From NCBI RefSeq assembly GCF_014904795.1, contig NZ_JACZFS010000038.1, positions 57,192 to 121,191 of the forward strand: a stretch of DNA of 64,000 bases, given 5' to 3'. Positions 55,082 through 63,300 of the stretch are shown here, piece by piece. Below the pieces are notes generated by a model, which saw nothing but the letters and a program-made list of their open reading frames with translations, was not told where the DNA came from and made no database searches. The translations under genes were made by a program, and so were the position numbers. Source of the stretch: Nisaea nitritireducens. GTDB taxonomy: Bacteria > Pseudomonadota > Alphaproteobacteria > Thalassobaculales > Thalassobaculaceae. Numbering within the stretch: position 1 is the stretch's first letter; every line of letters begins with the position of its first letter.

Positions 55082-55862
55082 AAGTCATCTCCATCGATAG
55101 CGCAATGCGCTCTTCGGAATTCAGGTGGGCGAGTCCACTGGCCTGTAGTTGCAAGGCGTCCCGTCCGCCGCGCTCAGCCGCGTACCAGAGACGGGGTTTC
55201 AGACCCGGAACGGATAACAGGGCGCGGCTTGCCCAATCGGGCAGGGACATCCGGGCGAAGCGGTTGAACCAGCGGACCCAGAGAAGCGCATAGGGCGGTT
55301 TAGGGATCAGCCTTGCATGCACGACCCAGCCTTCCGGCGCATCCCGGACATAAAGAACCTGCTGGAACGCCGGTCCCGCGACAGTTTCGCTGACCCGGAT
55401 TTCAACCGCGCCGGCCGGACCGGAAAGCGCGGCCTGGCGTACCGGATGCTGGTGATAGATATTGCTGCCGGTATGCTCGAAATGCTCGCCACCGATTGAC
55501 GCCGCGGTAAAGGACTCGGTCGAAAAAACTACCCGGACAACAAAATCCTGGAAGAGCGAGGGCGAAAGCGTGGTAAGCGAGGCGCCGAGAGCAAGTCCAC
55601 GCTCGTGGAGCTTCGACGTGATGACTGCACTCCACCGGCCCTCGGCCATGGCGACGGTCAGGTTCCGCTCGCCTGCCTCGGGACCGTTCTGGAGTGCGCG
55701 ATCCTCTATAATGCGGGCACCATGACGTTCAGGCGCAAGGGTGAAGAAAGAGTGACGGTCGGCAGTTTCAATTCCAAAATCGATCCCGTGCATACCGCCA
55801 CAGCGGATCGCGGCCGGTACACCGTATTCCCAGTCGCACTCGATGAAGTCCGTCACACGCAT
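55068..55862 (-). CDS. Unrecognised beta-rich protein paired with toroid-like gene
   Basis: The protein has 264 residues from ATG 55862 (MRVTDFIECDWEYGVP); the frame to 55922 would overlap the start of the divergent flippase gene. It has no signal peptide or membrane helix. The sequence is mostly predicted beta strand with aromatic and histidine-rich stretches (HFEHTGSNIYHQHPVRQAAL). It is translationally coupled (14-bp overlap) to the 541-residue protein gene downstream, so the two probably act together. No family was recognised. Confidence 0.7.
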   Translation of the reverse strand: MRVTDFIECDWEYGVPAAIRCGGMHGIDFGIETADRHSFFTLAPERHGARIIEDRALQNGPEAGERNLTVAMAEGRWSAVITSKLHERGLALGASLTTLSPSLFQDFVVRVVFSTESFTAASIGGEHFEHTGSNIYHQHPVRQAALSGPAGAVEIRVSETVAGPAFQQVLYVRDAPEGWVVHARLIPKPPYALLWVRWFNRFARMSLPDWASRALLSVPGLKPRLWYAAERGGRDALQLQASGLAHLNSEERIALSMEMTFERS

Positions 55863-55897
55863 TCCCGTTTGGCCGGTGCCGCAATGGAGAGCAGCAT

Positions 55898-57298
55898 ATG
55901 ACGAGCGAAACCGCACCGCCAAGTGCGGAGCCGCCGAGTGCCAAACCGCCGCCGGGCAAAGAGACGCCCGGCGCGCTTAAGCGGTTTCTGGAGAGCCCGC
56001 GCAGTTACGCGCTGGTGGTGCCGACGGTCAATGCCTGCGTCGCCGCCACGGGACTGTTCATTCCATGGTTCATGGAGCCGGTTTCGTTCGGCCAGTTCAT
56101 TCTGATTTCTACGTTTGTGCAGTATCTCTGGCTGCTCGACCTTGGGACATCGCAGCTCATCACCCGGACATCGGCGCGGATGAAGCAGGCCGGCCTCAGC
56201 AGCCCGGCAGGTGTCCGGGTGCAAGGCATTCTCTGGACCCGTTTCTACCTTGCGGTCATTGCCACCGTGACGGCTCTCGCGCTTGCCTTTGCGTTTCGGG
56301 ATTCCTTCAAGGTACCGCTGCCAATGCCGGCGACTCTGCTCGCAATTCTGGCTGGCGGCATGCAGTTTATTCTGATGGGGCATCTCGCCCTTTATCGCGG
56401 GCTTTCGACTTTCGGGCTGTTTACTGCGAACAATTCGATCGTGCAGGTCGGGTTGACGGCGCCGCGCGTGCTCGGCCTTTATTTCGGCGGGCTTTCCGGT
56501 TGTTTCTCGGTGCTTATCCTCTGGTTTGGCGGTGTTGCCGTCAACATGCTGCGCCGGGACCCGCCGAGCATCCGGTATCATCCCAGTCTGAACCGCATGC
56601 GCCGGACCGTTTCTGCCGCTTTCCCGTTGTTCGTGTCAGTCTCGCTCTGGAGCGTTTTCATGATGGCGAACCGCTGGTTCGTCGCCGATCTCGCCGACCC
56701 CGAGACCTACGGGCAGTTCTCCTTCGCGGCGGCGGTGCTTGGCCTCTATGCCGGGACCTTCGGTACCATCGCGCAGGCTTATTATCCGAAGCTTTCGGCT
56801 GAAGCCTATGCGGCCGAGCCATTTGCCCTGTCGCGCCGGGTGGTTGGCGATGCCCTGAAGCTGGCTGCGGTTATTTCGGTGCTCTCCACCATTGGCGTGA
56901 TGCTGGTGAAGCTGGTGGTGCCCCTCGTTTACGTGGCCTACGCGGCCGCCATTCCAGCCTTGAAGATCTTTCTGGTCGCTGGGATTCCGATGATCAGCGC
57001 CTCGTGGCTGATGCCGATCGCCATGTCGGCACGAACCCGGCCAATCCGGGAAATCGTCGCGGTTTATTTCCTGGCCATCGGCACGCTCTGGGGCGGAACC
57101 GTCATTGGATACCGCGAGGCCGGCCTTGAGGGGGTCGGTATCGGGGTTATCCTTGCCTCATTTGTCATGCTGGGCGGCCAGTCGGTGCTGCTCAGGCGTA
57201 GCCGCGTTCTGTCGATCCGGGACGCGGCAAGGCTGGTTTTGAGTGTGCTGCTGCTGAGCGGCAGCGTGGCTCTCATCAGCCATTATGTGGCGCCCTGA
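55898..57298 (+). CDS. Wzx-like oligosaccharide flippase
   Basis: This 466-residue inner-membrane protein of the polysaccharide-transport/MATE-like fold has about 12-14 hydrophobic helices after a 35-residue proline-rich cytoplasmic start. Segments such as FGQFILISTFVQYLWLLDLG and DPETYGQFSFAAAVLGLYAG recur in Wzx proteins. It would flip the lipid-linked repeat unit to the periplasm for the Wzy-like polymerase. It lies apart from the rest of the plus-strand operon, downstream of the divergent unknown pair. Confidence 0.85.
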   Translation: MTSETAPPSAEPPSAKPPPGKETPGALKRFLESPRSYALVVPTVNACVAATGLFIPWFMEPVSFGQFILISTFVQYLWLLDLGTSQLITRTSARMKQAGLSSPAGVRVQGILWTRFYLAVIATVTALALAFAFRDSFKVPLPMPATLLAILAGGMQFILMGHLALYRGLSTFGLFTANNSIVQVGLTAPRVLGLYFGGLSGCFSVLILWFGGVAVNMLRRDPPSIRYHPSLNRMRRTVSAAFPLFVSVSLWSVFMMANRWFVADLADPETYGQFSFAAAVLGLYAGTFGTIAQAYYPKLSAEAYAAEPFALSRRVVGDALKLAAVISVLSTIGVMLVKLVVPLVYVAYAAAIPALKIFLVAGIPMISASWLMPIAMSARTRPIREIVAVYFLAIGTLWGGTVIGYREAGLEGVGIGVILASFVMLGGQSVLLRRSRVLSIRDAARLVLSVLLLSGSVALISHYVAP

Positions 57299-57351
57299 AC
57301 GCCGCGGCATGCGGCTCAGCGATAATCCAGGCGGATGATGGAGAAGGGTGC

Positions 57352-57378
57352 TGCGGCCGACAGGTGCTGTCGGCCGCA
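57352..57378. terminator. Perfect hairpin between convergent wzx-like and RTX genes
   Basis: TGCGGCCGACA (57352-57362) and TGTCGGCCGCA (57368-57378) form an exact 11-bp stem with a 5-base loop, 53 bp after the flippase stop and 10 bp from the giant-gene stop. There is no T tract on either side, so it is a strong hairpin but not a textbook intrinsic terminator. Confidence 0.6.
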
Positions 57379-57387
57379 CACGCTGAA

Positions 57388-60300
57388 CTAGACCAGGTCG
57401 TTCCAGAGGTTGCCGGTCAAGCCAGCAACCACGACATCGGCGCCGTCCATCTCCCAGATCGAGACCTGGCCGGTCTCGGTATTCTGCAGCTGGATATCCG
57501 CGGTGCCGTCACCATTGAAGTCCGCAACCTCACCGATTTCCCAATTCGCCTGGAGCTTTCCGACATAGGCTTTTTCCGAGGCGCCGCCGGCATCCATTTC
57601 CCACAGGGATATGACGCCATCCGCGTTTGCCGTCAGCAAATCGGCTGAGCCGTCGCCGTTGAAGTCGGCGATTTCCTGGATTTCCCAGCCTTCGCCGAGC
57701 TTGCCGACATAGGTCCTGGCCGTCACGGTGCCGCCGTCCATTTCCCAGACCGAGACCGCGCCGTCGGCGTTCTTGGTCAGGATGTCGGCCTTGCCGTCGC
57801 CCGTGAAGTCGTCGACCGCCTTGACTTCCCATCCAGCTCCAAGCTTGCCGGCGAAGCTCTTGCTGCTCGCGACGCCACCGTCCATCTCCCAGACGGAGAC
57901 GGAACCGTCGTCCTTGACGGCCATGATGTCCTGTTTGCCGTCGCCGTCGAAATCCGCGACCGCGCCGATATCCCAGCTGCTGTCCAGGGTCCCTGCATAG
58001 CTCTTGTTGCTCGCGGTGCCGCCGTCCATCTCCCAGACGGAGACAGCGCCATCGGAATTGCGGGCCAGGATGTCTGTTTTCCCGTCGCCATTGAAATCGG
58101 CGAGCGATTCGACTGTCCAGTCCGAGGACATCTGTCCGGCGTAGGAGCGGTTGGTGACGGTGCCGCCATCCATCTGCCAGATCGAGACCGCACCGTCCTG
58201 TTGGCGCAGCAGAATATCCTCTGTGCCGTTACCGTCGAAATCGGCTGTGCCGGTGATATCCCAACCAGTCTGCATACGGCCGGAATAGGCTTTCTCGCTG
58301 GCCGTCGCGCCGTCCATCTCCCAGACCGAGATTGCGCCGTCGGTGCCCTTGAGCAGGATATCGTCGTCGCCATCGCCGTCGAAATCCGCCACGGCCTTGA
58401 TCGCGAAATCGCCACCGCGGTTAAGCGCGCCGGTCAGGGCCTTTTCGTCAGCCGTCGCGCCGTCGAGGGTCCAGACCGATACATTGCTCTTGTTCGAGAC
58501 AAGCAGCAGATCTTCCTTACCGTCGCCGTCGAAGTCGCCGGTGGCTTTTACCGCATACCGCTCCTGATTGGGATCGATGGCTGCCTTGGTCGAGAAAGCG
58601 AGCGTCGTATCGCCCGATGCTGCGGACGCGGTGACGGACTTGAATTCGCCGTCCAGCGTGAAGCTGGCATCCACATTGCCGTCGCCGTTCGAGTCGATCG
58701 AAACCGTGGTGACACCGTCTGCGAAGGTCAGCGTGACGTTATCGCTGGAGAATTCCGCGCCCTGGATGAGCACGGCATCGCCATCGGCGAGATCGCTGAT
58801 CGTATCGCCGGAAAGCTCGGATTCGGTGCCCTGGAAAGTATCGTTGCCTGCACCGCCGGTCAGCATATCCGCGCCGTCGCCGCCGAACATCAGATCGGCA
58901 CCATTGCCGCCAACCAGGGTGTCGACGCCGCTGCCGCCCGAGAGCGTATCGTCGCCGTCTCCGCCATCGAGCAGATCGTTTCCGGCTCCGCCCTCGATCA
59001 GATCGCTGCCGGCAAGGCCGCTGATCGTGTCCGCGTCGGCACCGCCTGACAGAGTATCCGCTGCTTCTGTTGCCGTCGCATCGGTGCTGAAGGCAAGGCT
59101 GGTACGGCCGTCTGCGCTGGTCGCGGTGACGCTTAGGAAGGTGCCGCTGATCGTGAAGGTCGCATCCGCGCTGCCATTGCCATCCGCGTCGATCGTGACC
59201 GTGGTCTTGCCGTCAGCTTGTGAAAGGCTGACCGCATCGGCGTCGAAGGAGGCATTGGCGATGACAAGATCGCCGGTCTCCGGATCGAAGCCGGTGATGC
59301 TGTCGCCGTCGAGGTCGCTGAGCGCACCGACAATGCTGTCCGCGCCGGCACCGCCGTCGATCGTGTCGCTCCCGGCGCCGGCCGCGATGGAATCATTTCC
59401 GCTGCCGCCGGAGATTAGATCGTCACCCGCGCCGCCGTCGATGGTCTCGGCATTGTCGCCACCGGTGATCTGGTCGTTCCCGTCACCGCCAAGGATGCTA
59501 TCGGTTCCGCCGCCGCCGAAGATCGTGTCGTCACCCGCGCCGCCATCAATCGTTTCGGCATTGCTGCCGCCGGTGATCGCGTCGTTTCCGTCGCCACCGT
59601 CGATGCTATCGGTTCCGCCGCCACCGGAGATCGTGTCGTCGCCCGCACCGCCATCGATGGTCTCGGCCGTCGTGCTGCCGGTGATGACATCGTCGCCGTC
59701 GCCACCGCTGACATTGTCCGCGCCGCCTTCATTGACGATGGTGTCGTCACCGCTGCCGCCGAACACTGTATCGACGCCGCTACCTGCAGTGATGACGTCA
59801 TTGCCGTCACCGCCGTTGAGCACATCGTTGCCGCCGCCGCCGGACAGGGTGTCGTCGTCCGCGCCGCCGCTGAGGGTCTCGTCCGCGGCACTGCCGGAGA
59901 TGATGTCGTTACCGTCACCGCCGTCGAGGCTGTCCGTGCCGCCGATATTGACGATGGTGTCGTCACCGGCGTTGCCGGAAACAGTGTCCACCCCATCGCC
60001 CGCCGTGATGGCGTCATTACCGGTCCCGCCATCAATGACGTCGTTACCGCCGCCACCGAAGATCACATCGTCGCCGTCACCGCCGCTGATGGTTTCCTGG
60101 ATATCCGCGCCCGTGACGGAGTCATTGCCCGCGCCGCCATCGATGCTATCGGAGCCTCCGGTATTGACGATGGTGTCGTCACCGTCGCCGCCGGAAACCG
60201 TGTCTGCATCGGCGCCACTGTTGATTTGGTCATTTCCGTCGCCGCCGGAAATCAGGTCGTTGCCCGCACCACCGTAGACCGTGTTCTGGCCCGACCCTGT

Positions 60301-63300
60301 CTCGACGCTGTCATCGCCCGCACCACCGTCGAGGACGTCATTGCCATCCCCGCCGGAGAGAGTGTCCGCGCCATCGCCACCGTCGAGGCTGTCGTCACCG
60401 GCCGCTCCATCAAGAACGTCCGCTCCGGCATTACCGCTGAGAGTGTCGGAACCCGTACCGCCGTCGATCGTGTCGTCGCCTGTGCCGCCATCCAGGTTGT
60501 CGTCGCCGCTGCCACCGTAGAGGGAGTCCGCACCGGTGCCGCCGCTCAGGGTGTCTGCATCTGCGCCGCCGGAGATTGTGTCGTCACCGTCACCGCCATC
60601 GACCGCGTTTGCGCCGTCGCCGGCTGTGACGCTGTCATTCCCAAGGCCGCCGTTGATCGTATCGTTGCCGGCCCCGCCATCAAGGACGTCATCGCCGGCA
60701 CCGCCGGCAAGACTGTCGTCACCGGTTCCGCCGCTCAGGGTGTCTGCATCTGCGCCGCCGGAGATTGTGTCGTCACCGTCACCGCCATCGACCGCGTTTG
60801 CGCCGTCGCCGGCTGTGACGCTGTCATTCCCAAGGCCGCCGTTGATCGTATCGTTGCCGGCCCCGCCATCGAGGACGTCATCGCCGGCACCGCCGGCAAG
60901 ACTGTCGTCACCAGCGCCGCCGCTCAGGGTGTCTGCATCTGCGCGGCCGGAGATTGTGTCATCACCGTCACCGCCATCGACTGCGTTGGCACCGTCGCCC
61001 GCCGTGATCGCGTCATTGCCGATGCCGCCGTCGATCGTATCGTTTCCGGCCCCGCCATCGAGGACGTCATCGCCGGCACCGCCGGCAAGACTGTCGTCAC
61101 CGGTGCCGCCGCTCAGGGTGTCTGCATCTGCGCCGCCGGAGATTGTGTCGTCACCGTCACCACCATCGACCGCGTTGGCACCGTCGCCCGCCGCGATCTC
61201 GTCATTGCCGAGGCCGCCGTCGATCGTATCGTTGCCGGCCCCGCCATCCAGGACGTCGCCGCCCGCACCGCCGGCAAGACTGTCGTCACCAGCGCCGCCG
61301 CTCAGCGTGTCGTCATCTGCACCGCCGTCGAGGATGTCGTTGCCTTCGCCGCCATCGAGCTGATCGCTTCCGGCTGCACCGGACAGCGTATCGTCGCCGC
61401 TCGCACCGGAGAGGGTATCCGCACCGTCCGCGCCATCGAGCGAATCATTGTCTGCACCACCGTCGAGGCTGTCATTCCCGAGCCCGCCGCTGAGTGTGTC
61501 ATCACCTGCACCGCCATAGAGGGCATCGTCGTCTGCAGCACCATCCAGAACGTCTTCGCCGTCACCGCCGGAAAGGGTATCGTTTCCGCCGGCGCCGGAA
61601 AGAGTATCTGCACCTGTCCCGCCGTCGACAGAGTCGTTGCCTTCGCCGCCATCGAGGAGGTCGTTACCGGTCCCGCCATCGATGGTGTCGTCCCCGCTAA
61701 GGCCGCCAATCGTGTCGTCACCATCCGTGCCGGTCAGGCTGTCGGCGCCTTCCGATGCGGTGACGTCGGGAGAGAAGTTGATGGAGGTCTTGCCGTCTGC
61801 CGCGCTTGTGGTGACCGAGTTGAACTCGCCGGCCATGCTGAAGGTCGCGTCTGCGGAGCCGTTGCCGTCCGCATCGATCGCGACCGTGGTCGTGCCGTCG
61901 GAATAGGTGAGCGTCACTGCATCGTCGCCGAAGGACGCATTGGCGATCACCAGATCGCCTGCGTTCGGATCGTAGTCGGTGATGCTGTCGCCATCGAGAT
62001 CTGCAAGATCGCCGACAAAGCTGTCCGCACCGTCGCCGCCCGCAAGTGTATCGGCACCGGCACCGCCGGTCAGGACGTCATCGCCCGCGCCGCCGGAGAT
62101 CAGATCGTCGCCCGCGCCACCGTCGATTGTTTCGGCATCGCCACCGCCGGTGATGGCATCATTGCCGTCACCGCCTGCGATCTCATTGGCTCCGGCGCCA
62201 CCTGAAATGATGTCGTCACCGGTTCCGCCGACGATGGTTTCCGCCGAGTCGCTACCCGTGATCACGTCGTTTCCGGCGCCACCGTCGAGGTTGTCGGCAC
62301 CGCCAAGATTGACGAGCGTGTCGTCGCCCTCGCCGCCGAGAACCGTGTCGGTTCCGCCGCCGGCCGTGATCGCGTCATTGCCGGTTCCGCCATCGAGCAG
62401 GTCGTTTCCGCCGCCGCCGTTGAGCTCGTCGGCATCCGCACCGCCGGAAAGCGTGTCCGCGTCCGTGCTGCCGATCAGCGTGTCGTCACCCGACCCGCCA
62501 TCCATGGCATCCGAACCCGCGCCACCGTCCAGGACATCGTTGCCGACCCCGCCATAAAGGGCGTCGTCATCATCGCCGCCCGAAAGGGTGTCATTGCCCG
62601 CACCACCATAGAGCTGGTCGTTCCCGGTACCGCCGGAAAGCGCATCATCGCCTTCAAAACCGGCGAGCACATCATTACCGCCGAGGCCGTCGATGGTGTC
62701 GTTGCCGCCGAGACCGGACAGGGTGTCGTTGCCTGCGAAGCCACTGATGAGGTCATCGCCTTCGGTGGCCTGCTCGTTTGCGATGACGGTGTCTTCAACG
62801 TTGGAGACGCTCAGCCCGTCGAGATCGGAGCGTGTGTCGACATAGAGCGTGTCATTCCCGGCACCGCCGTCGATGATACCAGAGTCGCTTGCATAGATCG
62901 CGTCCGCGCCGTCGCCGCCGGAGACCGTGTCCGTGCCGTCGGTTGCGTCGATGGTGTCGTCGCCGGCACCACCGTCGATGACGTCGTTACCGGCACCGCC
63001 AGTGATCTCGTCGTTGCCTGCGCCGCCGTCGAGGCTGTCGTCGCCTGCCAGACCGTCGAGCGTATCGTTGCCGCCGAGGCCAGACAGCGTGTCAGAGCCT
63101 TCGAAGCCACTGATGGCGTCGTCGCCGTCGGTCGCCTGCTCGTCGGCAATGACGATGTCTTCGATGTTGGAGACCGTCAGACCGTCCAGATCGGAGCGTG
63201 TGTCGACATAAAGCGTGTCGTTCCCGGCACCGCCGTCAATGACGCCAGTGTCGCCGGCGTAGATCGCGTCTGCACCGTCGCCGCCGGACACGGTGTCCGT

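Noticed and set aside
58568..60277. A 569-codon plus-strand frame inside the giant RTX gene, rich in Ser, Pro and Pro-Pro
   Set aside because: It is the reverse-strand reading of GGAGND-type repeats; periodicity follows the RTX units and there is no start context.
60226..62205. A 659-codon plus-strand frame with regular TAIDRV/VIAG repeats inside the RTX gene
   Set aside because: Again an antisense reading of the nonapeptide array; the apparent repeat protein only mirrors the DNA repeats.
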